Of a DNA stretch of 42,335 bases, positions 8,925 through 18,168 are shown piece after piece. The DNA lies in assembly GCA_029573155.1 (NCBI GenBank), contig JAKQHE010000116.1:1-42335 (forward strand). Reading direction: 5' to 3'. The stretch is from a bacterium. Its GTDB lineage: Bacteria > UBP6 > UBA1177 > JAKLFG01. Position 1 is the stretch's first letter, and each line of letters opens with the position of its first letter. The translations under genes were made by a program, and so were the position numbers. Under the pieces are notes generated by a model, which saw only the letters and a program-made list of their open reading frames with translations, was not told the origin of the DNA and did no database searches.

Positions 8925-10823
8925 CTATTCCTTGAGCGCCTTCTTCGCCTTCTTGTAGTATTTGTTGTCGTTCGGAACGAGTTTCATGACCTCTTTGAAT
9001 TTCTCCTTAGCCGCCTCGGGGTCGGACTCCTTGAGCGAGACCGCCTCCATGTAGAGGGTCTTCGCCTTCCCCTCGTCATACGAGCCGCCACCGCCGTCCG
9101 ATGACGATCCTCCCGAAGCGAACTCGTCGACGGAATCCGATCTCTTCTTTTCGGGCGCGCTTTCTTTCTTGTTCAATTCGGTGATATCGTCCTTGAGTTT
9201 GCCGCCCGATATCTGTTTGTCGAATATGGTGGCCTTTTTCGCGTCCTTCTTGTCGTAGGCCTGCTTGAACTTCTTTATCTTATCAATGAGGTCCTTCGCC
9301 TTCTTGGCGACCTTCTTGTCTTTGGTACCGGTCATCGATTCAAGCCGCGATATCGCACCGTCGAAATCCTTATAAGCGTAAGTGTCTATCGCGCTGTTTA
9401 TGTCATCCATCGTGTACTCGGGCTTCGTGTCCACGATCGATTCCGGCTCGGGCTTAGGTTCGGGTTTTTTAACCACGACCGGACGCGGCTTAGGCGCGGC
9501 TTTTATCTTGCCCTTGCTGATAAGTTCCTTCTTGCGTTGTTCCCGCTCGGCGATCTCCTTTTTCTTTTCCTCCTTCTCCTTGGCGACGGTCGTTTGTATC
9601 GTCTCGACCTTTTGGGCGCCGACCTGCGCCTTTACCTGTGCCATAAGTTCGGCCGCCTTTTTGTTCGCCGGATCATCGACAAGCAGTGCCGATATCTTGC
9701 GGACCGCGTCATCGGTCTTATTCGTCTTGATGAGTTCCTCTATCTGAGAGAAGACCCAGGAATCGACGGTCTCCTTACCGACCAGCGCGACCACTTCGGG
9801 ATAGAATATCGAGTCGTCCGGTATGAGGCGGAAGGCGCGATACGCCTCGTCCGTATTGTTCTCCGAAAGGTATTTCTGACCCTGATCGAAACGGGAAGCG
9901 TAGGTCTTTTCCTTTTGGACGAGCGCCTTGTTCTTCGTTATCTCACGGACCTTCACGCCGGGGTATTTCATCAAGAATTCGTCTATGGAGCGCTCGGCGT
10001 CGGCGAACTTCCGTTCCTCTATGAGTTGGTCGATGCGGTCGAGCAGATCTTCCTGCGCGAGTTTCAGGCGCAGTTCCTGCTGTTGCTGATGCTGGGTGTA
10101 GAACAGATACACGCCCGCCCCGCCAACCACCAGCACGAGCAGTATTGCGATCCACGCCACCACCGGCGTACGCGATTTGGCCATGATGACCTCGACATCG
10201 GCACCGGAGGGCATCTTGCGCGAATATTTCTCCTTGAGCGCCTCGTTCAGCACCTCGAATCGAATGGTACGGGCACCGGCCGTGACAAGGTCGCCATCGA
10301 ACAGGAGGGTGCTCGTTTCCTTCTTCCCGTTGACACGGATACCGTTGCCGCTCCCCATATCCTCGACCTTGAACCCGTCGGTGTCGCGCACTATTTTGAA
10401 ATGCTTACGGGACACCGATATGTCACTGATGACGAAATCGTTATCGAGACTTCGCCCGCAGATAACCTCATCTCGCGTGAGATCGAGCGCCTTACCTTCG
10501 TCCTTGCCATCGGTGATGACGATGCGGGCATCGGCATTCTGGCCCGAAAGGGCGGCAAGGTCTATGATGGCGGTCTTTTCGGCCGCCATTCCCTCTTTTT
10601 CGTCATCGTCATCATCGGCGAGTTCGGGCCGGGACGAGGGGGGGAGCGGCGGTAACGGCGGCTTCGGCGCCGTCATCTGGGGAGGCAACGGGGGCAGTGA
10701 TTCGGTCTCGACCGACTGCCCGCCTTCTCTTTTCGCTTTTTCCGCCTTTATCTTTTCGGCTAATTTCTTCAGATACTCTTTGTCGATCGCCGGCTTGCCA
10801 CCTTCAACTTTCTTTTCATCCAT
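8925..10823 (-). CDS. FHA-domain membrane protein with C-terminal periplasmic helical/TPR-like repeats
   Basis: GRSLDNDFVISDISVSRKHFKI (FHA core), TM helix VVAWIAILLVLVVGGAGVYLFY, Lys-rich repeats. Confidence 0.85.
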   Translation of the reverse strand: MDEKKVEGGKPAIDKEYLKKLAEKIKAEKAKREGGQSVETESLPPLPPQMTAPKPPLPPLPPSSRPELADDDDDEKEGMAAEKTAIIDLAALSGQNADARIVITDGKDEGKALDLTRDEVICGRSLDNDFVISDISVSRKHFKIVRDTDGFKVEDMGSGNGIRVNGKKETSTLLFDGDLVTAGARTIRFEVLNEALKEKYSRKMPSGADVEVIMAKSRTPVVAWIAILLVLVVGGAGVYLFYTQHQQQQELRLKLAQEDLLDRIDQLIEERKFADAERSIDEFLMKYPGVKVREITKNKALVQKEKTYASRFDQGQKYLSENNTDEAYRAFRLIPDDSIFYPEVVALVGKETVDSWVFSQIEELIKTNKTDDAVRKISALLVDDPANKKAAELMAQVKAQVGAQKVETIQTTVAKEKEEKKKEIAEREQRKKELISKGKIKAAPKPRPVVVKKPEPKPEPESIVDTKPEYTMDDINSAIDTYAYKDFDGAISRLESMTGTKDKKVAKKAKDLIDKIKKFKQAYDKKDAKKATIFDKQISGGKLKDDITELNKKESAPEKKRSDSVDEFASGGSSSDGGGGSYDEGKAKTLYMEAVSLKESDPEAAKEKFKEVMKLVPNDNKYYKKAKKALKE

Positions 10824-11036
10824 CGCATTCTCTCCTAAATGAACGCCTCTTTTTTCTTGCCAGCACCATTTTTCAAAAACAATGCCGAAAGTCAACTATT
10901 TGGCGAATAATTATACAATCGCGGCCCAACCGACGATTTTGACTGGAAAACCGTTTCTTCTTGCATTTCGCCCCATTATGGACTATATACCAAACTCATG
11001 GTGATCTCATGTACGATCGAGGGGGGGATTCCAACA

Positions 11037-12995
11037 ATGAAAGGCACGGCTCTTTTGTTCCTTATCGCTCTTTCAGTCTTTTTTTCATCCTGCTCAGACA
11101 GCACGCCGCAACAACCGGGCGACGACGAAGATGCCATCGGTACCACCGACGAGACATCTGAATCTGAAAAGGGATCCGCTCTCCCCGACACCGCCGACCA
11201 GGAGACCGTTGACGGTGAACAGGACGATGCGCTCATCGCCGATGATGATGACGAGAAGGATATTGATATCCCGTTGAACGATGATGACGATCCCGGCGAC
11301 GATTCGCTTGTCGACAGCGATTCAGCGCATGCCGGCATGGGACCGGGGACCGAGAACGGGTACGATGATGGGTCCTCGAACGCCGACAATGTGAAGGTGA
11401 ACGAGAACGGCGAACTTGAACTGGACAACGGGTCCGACTCGGTCCAGACGCTCCTGCGATATGTCTGGGTCCCCAATTCGGCGGACGGCACCATCTCCAA
11501 GATAGACTCCTTCACTCAAGTCGAGGTGGCTCGCTATCATGCCGGTCTCTCGGCCCTTTCCAATCCTTCGCGCACCAGCGTCGATCTGGCGGGGAATATG
11601 TTCGTCGGCAACCGTGACGATAGTACCGTGACCAAGATAGCGGGGCATCCGGAATACTGCGTCGACCGCGACCTGAGCGGCACCATCGAGACCTCGACCG
11701 GCCCGACCGATGTCCTGCCGCGCGGCGTCGACGGCCGATCGACCGACGAATGCGTCGTCTGGACCCGACTCTTCGACGCATCCGACCTCAACAGTCCCTA
11801 CGCCTGCGGCGGCATCCGCGGCGTCGCGGCGACACCTGAAACGGGGGCGAACTTCGAGTACACCGGCCACCTGATGCTCGGATGCTACCTGGGCAACCCT
11901 TTTTCCTACCGGCTGAATGGCAACACCGGCGATATCATGCAGATATTCTCGATGACCAGCACGACCGATCAGACCTGTCGCCCCTACGGCTATGTCCTCG
12001 ACAAGTACGGTCGCAACTGGGTCTCGTGCAGGTACATCCCCGAGTGGCAGACACCGGTCACCGGCGGTCTCGCGTGGTTCGACATCAACGATGTGACCGA
12101 ACAGATACACTATGTGCCCGACATACCCGCCTATGGCGGTGCGGGAGGTTACTACGGCATTGCCATAGATAAAGATGACAACATCTGGGTCACCTCCTAC
12201 ACCGACGGTTTCGTACACCGCTACACCCCCGACGATTCCCCCTTCGCCGACAACGGGACCTGGACCTCCCTTCAGATCTCGACCGCTCACGGCTTCCGCG
12301 GCATCGCCGCCGACGATTCCGGATTCATCTGGACCATCTCGACCGAAGAGGGCACCGGGATCGATTCGCGTATATACATGATAGACTCCTCGATCTACCC
12401 CGATCCCTCATCGATACACGGTCCCTATATCCTCGGTGACGACACGACCCATCCGTTCCAAGGGACCGGCGTCGGGATCGATTTCAAAGGCAACGTCTGG
12501 GGCATGTCGCGCTGTAACGCCGGGCAAGGATACGTGACCTATCTCCCGGTCGACCGGTCGACCCCGGTCCCGACCGTCGTCGAGGCGGGGAAAAAGATCA
12601 TCGCGGTCGGTAACGGCCCCTATGTCTACTCCGACATGATCGGGTACAACCTCAAGAATTTCGCATCGAAAGAGGGTTGGTTCCGCCACATATTCGAGAT
12701 CTGCGCCTCTTCTCTTTCGACCGATTGGCAACAGATATACTGGGACGCCGAGGTCCCAGCGAACACCCGCGTCATCATACGGGCGCGCACCAGCAACGAT
12801 ATCCTGAAACTAGCGACCGAGCCGTGGCAGATCATCGTCGAGGTGCCTTCGGACCTTTCCCCGAAGGTGATACCTGACACCCTGCCCGAGGGCCATTACA
12901 TAGAACTCGAGGTACGCCTCTATTCCAAGGAGGTCGGCATTTCGCCGGTCATCGGACAGATCGCCTTCGACTACGAATGCGTCGACCCGTCGTGA
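11037..12995 (+). CDS. Secreted lipoprotein, Asp-rich linker plus NHL/Vgb-like beta-propeller
   Basis: FFSSCSDS lipobox; DDEDAIGTTDE...; WVPNSADGTISKID..., DKDDNIWVTSYTDGFVHRY propeller-like repeats. Confidence 0.75.
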   Translation: MKGTALLFLIALSVFFSSCSDSTPQQPGDDEDAIGTTDETSESEKGSALPDTADQETVDGEQDDALIADDDDEKDIDIPLNDDDDPGDDSLVDSDSAHAGMGPGTENGYDDGSSNADNVKVNENGELELDNGSDSVQTLLRYVWVPNSADGTISKIDSFTQVEVARYHAGLSALSNPSRTSVDLAGNMFVGNRDDSTVTKIAGHPEYCVDRDLSGTIETSTGPTDVLPRGVDGRSTDECVVWTRLFDASDLNSPYACGGIRGVAATPETGANFEYTGHLMLGCYLGNPFSYRLNGNTGDIMQIFSMTSTTDQTCRPYGYVLDKYGRNWVSCRYIPEWQTPVTGGLAWFDINDVTEQIHYVPDIPAYGGAGGYYGIAIDKDDNIWVTSYTDGFVHRYTPDDSPFADNGTWTSLQISTAHGFRGIAADDSGFIWTISTEEGTGIDSRIYMIDSSIYPDPSSIHGPYILGDDTTHPFQGTGVGIDFKGNVWGMSRCNAGQGYVTYLPVDRSTPVPTVVEAGKKIIAVGNGPYVYSDMIGYNLKNFASKEGWFRHIFEICASSLSTDWQQIYWDAEVPANTRVIIRARTSNDILKLATEPWQIIVEVPSDLSPKVIPDTLPEGHYIELEVRLYSKEVGISPVIGQIAFDYECVDPS

Positions 12996-13020
12996 ACCTC
13001 TTTACCGGAGTTCTTCCCTC

Positions 13021-14247
13021 ATGAGATACTCTCTTGTTTTCCTCTTGATGCTCGTACCGAGCTTCGCCGGCGCGGACGAGCTCTGCGGTCTGCCTCCCGA
13101 ACTGCTCCCTCCGCCCGATAGCGGTCAGAAGTGTTACGATCCGGGACCAGCGGATGAAACGGAAAAAGACCCCAAGCAGGTAGCGAACATCGAGGAAAAG
13201 AAAAAAGAAGAAGAGGAAAAAGAGGAGGAGAAGGACAAGGATTCGGGCATCGTCGCCTTCCCGATAGCGTTCTATACCTCCGACACCAGTTTCGGGTTCG
13301 GCGGCACCGCGATACTGTTCAAGAAAAGTTACGAGACCGAGGAGGAGAAACGGTCCGATTCGTTCACGACGGTCATCTTCTACACGCTGAACAATCAGAT
13401 ACTGAACGCCAACGCCGGCACCCTATATATGGACAATGGGAATTTCAAAGCGAACGCCGTGTTCGTGGTCTCGAAGTACCCCGACGAATTCTACGGCATC
13501 GGGCCCGACAGCGGCTGGGATGACGGTGAAAAGTACACCCCGCTCACGATAAGGGGAGAGATCTCGTTCTCGGCACGGCTTTGGGAAAAGATATACGGCG
13601 GGCTGACCGTCCTGCAGGGATACCACGAACTGATGAAATACGACCGGAACGGTGTGCTCGCCGATTATCTGCGCGACAACCGGACCGACGGCTTCTTCTC
13701 GGGGCTCGGCCTCCTGTTCACCCGCGACAGCCGAGACAACTCGCTGTACCCCCGCACCGGCGCCGTCACGACCTTTTCCGTTCTCTCTTTCAACCGGCTC
13801 CTGCTGAGCGACTACACCTTCAGCACCCTCCTATTCGATCACCGGCAGTATCACTCCCTGCCGCTCGACAGCGTGATCGCATGGCAACTGCATTTCAATT
13901 CGGTGCTCACCGGCAAACCACCGCTCCCCTACCTCCCGGCGCTCGGCAGCCAGAACCTGATGCGCGGCTATCCACAGAACCGTTACCGCGACCGGAATTT
14001 CATGGCGGCGCAGGTCGAATGGCGCGTCCCTATCTGGTGGCGGTTCGGCGCGGTCGTCTTCGCCGGACTCGGCACCGTTAAGGGTTCGATCGACGACTAC
14101 CTGTTCACCGACCCGAAATTCGCCGCCGGCGCGGGGCTCCGCATCACGCTCTCGAAGAAGAACAACATCAACTTCCGGTTCGATTTCGGCATGTCGGCTG
14201 AACGGCCCTACCTGAAACTTTACTTCAATCTGCTGGAAGCATTCTAA
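13021..14247 (+). CDS. BamA/TamA-family surface antigen beta-barrel without POTRA domains
   Basis: Signal peptide, charged KKKEEEEKEEEKDK linker, then FGFGGTAILF..., LFTRDSRDNSLYPRTGAVTTFSV, LMRGYPQNRYRDRNFMAAQVEWRVPIWWRFG..., C-terminal aromatic end. Confidence 0.85.
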   Translation: MRYSLVFLLMLVPSFAGADELCGLPPELLPPPDSGQKCYDPGPADETEKDPKQVANIEEKKKEEEEKEEEKDKDSGIVAFPIAFYTSDTSFGFGGTAILFKKSYETEEEKRSDSFTTVIFYTLNNQILNANAGTLYMDNGNFKANAVFVVSKYPDEFYGIGPDSGWDDGEKYTPLTIRGEISFSARLWEKIYGGLTVLQGYHELMKYDRNGVLADYLRDNRTDGFFSGLGLLFTRDSRDNSLYPRTGAVTTFSVLSFNRLLLSDYTFSTLLFDHRQYHSLPLDSVIAWQLHFNSVLTGKPPLPYLPALGSQNLMRGYPQNRYRDRNFMAAQVEWRVPIWWRFGAVVFAGLGTVKGSIDDYLFTDPKFAAGAGLRITLSKKNNINFRFDFGMSAERPYLKLYFNLLEAF

Positions 14248-14249
14248 AG

Positions 14250-14276
14250 AAAAGGGCGGCCCGCAGGCCGCCCCCA
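14250..14276 (-). terminator. Rho-independent terminator for the LPP20-like gene
   Basis: GGGCGGCC-CGCA-GGCCGCCC perfect 8-bp stem (14254-14273), followed on the minus strand by TTTTCTTT. Confidence 0.85.
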
Positions 14277-14300
14277 AAAGCGTAGAGCCGTGAAGCGATC

Positions 14301-14867
14301 TTACTTGGTCGCCTCGTCGAGTTCGTTGAAGGCCTTGTTGGCGCGCTCCACGACGGCCGCGCGGACCTTTTCGTCGAGCTGTTGCATCTGGTTGATGGCT
14401 CCCTTGAACTTCTCGACATCCATGCACATCTGGACATACAGCGTGCCGGTCTTCGAGATCCAGGTGTTCTTCTGCTCGGTGCCGCTGAGGGTGGTGTCGG
14501 TGATCTGCTTGGACACATCCTCAATGTGCTGTTCGTCGTTCGCCGCCTGACCGAAGGCCTCGCCGCCGGTGGTGGTCGACTGGTAATCCTTCAGCATCGA
14601 TTTCACCTTGACCTGAAGCGCGCGCGCGATCGCGGTGCGTCCTCTGCCCTGCGCCGCAGTGCGGGCGAGGGAGACATTGCGGGTACCGGTCGCCGAGCCG
14701 ACGCCGCAGATAAGACCGCTACCGCCAGCCGATTCGGCAAGCACCCACTCGGGCGCGCCATCAAGTTCGTTCTGCATCGCGTTCGCCGGCGCCTTCTCGC
14801 TGGAACCACAGGAAGCGATGAAAAGAGCCACGCCGAGGATCGCCATAAGGACCAACATCTTCTTCAT
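14301..14867 (-). CDS. LPP20-like lipoprotein
   Basis: MKKMLVLMAILGVALFIASCGSS; PEWVLAESAGGSGLICGVGSATGTRNVSLARTAAQGRGRTAIARAL. Confidence 0.7.
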   Translation of the reverse strand: MKKMLVLMAILGVALFIASCGSSEKAPANAMQNELDGAPEWVLAESAGGSGLICGVGSATGTRNVSLARTAAQGRGRTAIARALQVKVKSMLKDYQSTTTGGEAFGQAANDEQHIEDVSKQITDTTLSGTEQKNTWISKTGTLYVQMCMDVEKFKGAINQMQQLDEKVRAAVVERANKAFNELDEATK

Positions 14868-15037
14868 TCTACCACTCCTTTCCATTATGGTTGATAAAAC
14901 CGCCCTAGCGCCATGTTGCACAACGCCTTATATCGCATCGACCTCATCAAGTCAAATTTTTCTCCGGCACCGCGAACAGGCGGTACAGACCCGTACAAGA
15001 GGTGGTTATTCGAAGATATTTCGAGGTCTTTGATTTG

Positions 15038-16267
15038 TCAAAAGAAAGCGGTCGCCGAAAGTTTTAGCCCCAGACTGTCGGGCGAGGCGGCCCCTTCGGC
15101 GAAATTCATAAAGAAATAGACCGCCGGACGGACATACCCGCCGATGAGATACCCCCCGCCGACCTCCAGCCGCGTCTGGAAGAGACCGTATTCCCACTCC
15201 GGCGGCCTGATCATCATCTCATCGAACTTGAGGTGTAGCCGCGCAGAAAGTTCCAGCCCGACGATAGGGTGACCCTGTATCTCGAAAAAGGGCCAGACCG
15301 GCAGATACCATTTTTTGCCCGGATGTTTCTCGATGAGTAGCACACCGCCCGTCGAGAGCGCCAGTTTGCGATCGAACAACCATTGCCGCACCTGCAGGGC
15401 GATCGAACGGCTCACATAGCGCATCGGCGCAACGGCATACTCGTGATAGAACCAGCCGAACAGATCGGTATCAGTCGTGAAATTCCAACGCCCTTTTATG
15501 TAGAGCGCCAACCGGTCCTTATCGTTGAGCGACCCAGCCTCTTCCCTCTTGTAATAGAGGGCATAGGAGAGATGCAACCGCTTGTCGAAGAACAGTTCCC
15601 CCCCACGCAGACCGCCCCGGAACCGGAGCAGGTCGAAGGCGTCGCTCGCGTTGAGATCATCGCTGTAGAGAACGCCGGCGAACGGTTCAAGGGCCGGGAA
15701 TATCTCGTAGGAAAGGTCGCCGTAGGTGAACAGGTCGGTATCGCGGATGACGCCGCTCCCCTGTTCAGGATCGACCGCGAACGAACGGGAGACCACGCCC
15801 GTCGAGGCCGTGAAGCGAAGTCCTTCCAGCGGCTCGGCCGTCAGGTAGAGTTCTTCGTGCAGATGGTCGCGACGGTAGCCTCCGAGCGTCGCGCGTCCCT
15901 GCGTGATGCTTTTCGCGTAGTCGCCCGAATCATCGGATATCGAGGCGTGGGTCACCGTGCCTATCTTCACCTTCGGCCAGTCGTACTGGACCAGTAGTCT
16001 CCCTCGACCGAGCAGATAACTCGTTTCGACGAGGTTGGTCATATCGTGCTCGGGGAACCCGTGCAAGAAGAACAGATCGCCGCCGATGAAAAAGCCATCG
16101 ACCGGCTCGTAGAGAGCGTGCCCTGTCACGAAATAGTAACCAGGCGCCGCCGGGTCGGTCGGCTTCGACTCCATGAAAGGAACATATCCGCCTGCCGTCA
16201 CCTCACCCCCGCCATACAGTGCCACGCTCAGAGCAGAGAGCATCATCAGCGCGGCGAGGCGCCTCAT
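15038..16267 (-). CDS. Outer-membrane beta-barrel protein, last gene of the ferredoxin operon
   Basis: Signal peptide MRRLAALMMLSALSVALYGGG; alternating amphipathic strands; C-terminal ...LKLSATAFF; ATGA overlap with upstream ferredoxin. Confidence 0.75.
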   Translation of the reverse strand: MRRLAALMMLSALSVALYGGGEVTAGGYVPFMESKPTDPAAPGYYFVTGHALYEPVDGFFIGGDLFFLHGFPEHDMTNLVETSYLLGRGRLLVQYDWPKVKIGTVTHASISDDSGDYAKSITQGRATLGGYRRDHLHEELYLTAEPLEGLRFTASTGVVSRSFAVDPEQGSGVIRDTDLFTYGDLSYEIFPALEPFAGVLYSDDLNASDAFDLLRFRGGLRGGELFFDKRLHLSYALYYKREEAGSLNDKDRLALYIKGRWNFTTDTDLFGWFYHEYAVAPMRYVSRSIALQVRQWLFDRKLALSTGGVLLIEKHPGKKWYLPVWPFFEIQGHPIVGLELSARLHLKFDEMMIRPPEWEYGLFQTRLEVGGGYLIGGYVRPAVYFFMNFAEGAASPDSLGLKLSATAFF

Positions 16268-16527
16268 TGCGGCCTCCCGGTGATCGCCTGATATGGACAT
16301 TCGCGGACGCAGATACCGCATTGGGTACACTTGTCGGGGTCCACGACCGGCTTGTCCTCAGGGCCATAGAAATGTATCGCATCGTAGGGACAGGCCCGTT
16401 CGCAGACACGGCAGGTCGACCCGACACAGCGGTCGTGGTTTATCGTTATCGGGCTGTCGAGAGACGGGTCCATCCCGCAGGAGACAAGCATCCCGCCGAG
16501 CAGAAGCACGCGGATGAGGCGTCTCAT
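16264..16527 (-). CDS. 2x[4Fe-4S] ferredoxin-type lipoprotein
   Basis: MRRLIRVLLLGGMLVSCGMD lipobox; CVGSTCRVCERACP and CTQCGICVRECP. Confidence 0.88.
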   Translation of the reverse strand: MRRLIRVLLLGGMLVSCGMDPSLDSPITINHDRCVGSTCRVCERACPYDAIHFYGPEDKPVVDPDKCTQCGICVRECPYQAITGRPQ

Positions 16528-16715
16528 TTCTTCACCTCCCGCTCGACCGGAGCACCGAAAGAACAGGCCTTCACGCACAGACCGCAGTCGATGCACTTCT
16601 CAGGATCTATGACCGCCTTCCCCGTCCGCAGCACGATAGCCTTGGTCGGACAGACCGGGAGGCACTCACGGCAACCGGTACAGCGCGCCTGTTGAATATA
16701 TTGGACTTTTTTCAC
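16524..16715 (-). CDS. 2x[4Fe-4S] ferredoxin domain; annotated GTG start, probably the 3' part of a frameshifted polyferredoxin
   Basis: CTGCRECLPVCP and CIDCGLCVKACS; no Shine-Dalgarno before the GTG; frame stays open upstream to the A9 tract. Confidence 0.85.
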   Translation of the reverse strand: MKKVQYIQQARCTGCRECLPVCPTKAIVLRTGKAVIDPEKCIDCGLCVKACSFGAPVEREVKK

Positions 16716-16768
16716 CGCAGGGGGGATGGCTTGTCTCGGCGAAGACTTCTCGGAGCCGGAAGCGTCAA

Positions 16769-17053
16769 TTATTTCGTTTTTTTTTCAGCCGCGGGTTTAA
16801 CGGTCGGTCCACGGATCGCCTTGGTCGGGCATTTCTGAACGCACAAGGTGCAGTTGATACACCTCTCGGGATCGATGATGGCTTTGCCGTCCTTCATCAC
16901 TATCGCTTTTGATGGACAGGACTGCACACAAAGGGCACAGCCGATGCAGGTCTTCGGATCGACCTGATGTTTCTCCTCTTTTGAGGCAGCAGATAGAAAC
17001 AACGAGGTCACTGCGAGGAGGCAGAAAATCAGAATAAGCGACGTGCGCGGCAT
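16769..17053 (-). CDS. Exported 2x[4Fe-4S] ferredoxin (Sec-type signal peptide)
   Basis: MPRTSLILIFCLLAVTSLFLSAAS; CIGCALCVQSCP and CINCTLCVQKCP; ends GAAAAAAAAACGAAATAA. Confidence 0.9.
   Translation of the reverse strand: MPRTSLILIFCLLAVTSLFLSAASKEEKHQVDPKTCIGCALCVQSCPSKAIVMKDGKAIIDPERCINCTLCVQKCPTKAIRGPTVKPAAEKKTK
16777..16785 (-). promoter_or_regulatory. Candidate -1 frameshift slippery site (A9 run, A AAA AAA)
   Basis: 0-frame GAA AAA AAA ACG AAA TAA; a -1 shift reads AAC GAA ATA ATT GAC ... GTG AAA AAA GTC CAA with no stop into the next ferredoxin. Confidence 0.5.
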
Positions 17054-17056
17054 CGG

Positions 17057-17191
17057 TCACTCCGTGATCAGGATATCGGTGTCAAGGGCCCCATCGGGCT
17101 GGCGCGGGCCGTTCATGAGTTCGTCTCGATCGAAGTTGTCGCCGCATCCGGCAAGCAACATCGCGAAGATCACGACCAGCAGGCGGCTCAT
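17057..17191 (-). CDS. 44-aa small lipoprotein heading the ferredoxin operon (below ORF-track cutoff)
   Basis: Minus-strand ATG at 17191: MSRLLVVIFAMLLAGCGDNFDRDELMNGPRQPDGALDTDILITE*; lipobox LAGC; 3 nt before the next start. Confidence 0.7.
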   Translation of the reverse strand: MSRLLVVIFAMLLAGCGDNFDRDELMNGPRQPDGALDTDILITE

Positions 17192-17277
17192 GGGTTCTCC
17201 GTGCCCAGATTTCGGAGCGTTATACCTTCTCTGACGAAAAGTGCAAGAGAAAAGTTCCGGCGGATCGCGATTCTATT

Positions 17278-17305
17278 TTGCAATCGATCTTCTTTTTACT
17301 ATAAT
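17278..17305 (+). promoter_or_regulatory. Sigma70-like promoter of the carotenoid cluster
   Basis: TTGCAA - 16 nt - TATAAT, 33 nt before the ATG. Confidence 0.6.
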
Positions 17306-17337
17306 CGCCTCACGCTCACTGTTCAGGGAACGAAGCC

Positions 17338-18168
17338 ATGGCCCATAACGCCACGAAAGGAAAGATATTCCTGAAAGGCAGCAAGACATACTTCACCAGT
17401 TCGATATTCTTCCCGCCGCAGGTGCGCGCCGATGTCTTCACACTGTATGCCTTTCTGCGGGTCGCCGACGATCTGGTCGACTGCATACCCCAACGGGCCG
17501 ACGAGTTCTATGAGATGCGCAGGAAATGGCGCATCGCCTGCACCGGGACCCCGGCACACGACCCGGTCATCGATGATTTCGTGGCGCTCGCCGAACGGAT
17601 CGGCTTTGAACCGGAGTGGACCGAGGCCTTCTTCCACTCGATGGAACTCGACCTCGCCAAGAAAGAGTACAACACCCTCCCCGAAACGCTCGAATATGTC
17701 TACGGATCTGCCGAGGTGATCGGTCTCTACATGATGTGTATCATGGGCCTGCCGCCTGAATCGGAACACCCGGCACGGATGCTCGGCCGCGCGATGCAGT
17801 ACATCAATTTCATCCGGGATATCAACGAGGACATCGGGCTCGGCCGCCGTTACCTGCCGTTGCGCGATTCGTTGCTCACCTCGCTTCTGCCCGATGAGAC
17901 GCACAAGAAACCCGACGCCTTTCGCCGCTTCATCACCGAAGAGATAGAACGCTATCTCGGCTGGCAGAAGGAGGCCGAAGCAGGGTTCTGTTATCTGCCG
18001 CGCCGCTACCGGATACCGGTGGCGACCGCCTCCGACATGTATGCATGGACCGCCGCCACGATACGGCGCGACCCCTTCGTCGTGTACGAACGCAAGGTCA
18101 AACCGTCGCGTCTGCGGATAGTCGCCAACATCATTCGCCGCTTCGCGGCCATCAGGGAGTGCCCATGA
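17338..18168 (+). CDS. crtB: Phytoene/squalene synthase family protein
   Basis: SSIFFPPQVRADVFTLYAFLRVADDLVD; MQYINFIRDINEDIGLGRRYLP. Confidence 0.93.
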   Translation: MAHNATKGKIFLKGSKTYFTSSIFFPPQVRADVFTLYAFLRVADDLVDCIPQRADEFYEMRRKWRIACTGTPAHDPVIDDFVALAERIGFEPEWTEAFFHSMELDLAKKEYNTLPETLEYVYGSAEVIGLYMMCIMGLPPESEHPARMLGRAMQYINFIRDINEDIGLGRRYLPLRDSLLTSLLPDETHKKPDAFRRFITEEIERYLGWQKEAEAGFCYLPRRYRIPVATASDMYAWTAATIRRDPFVVYERKVKPSRLRIVANIIRRFAAIRECP

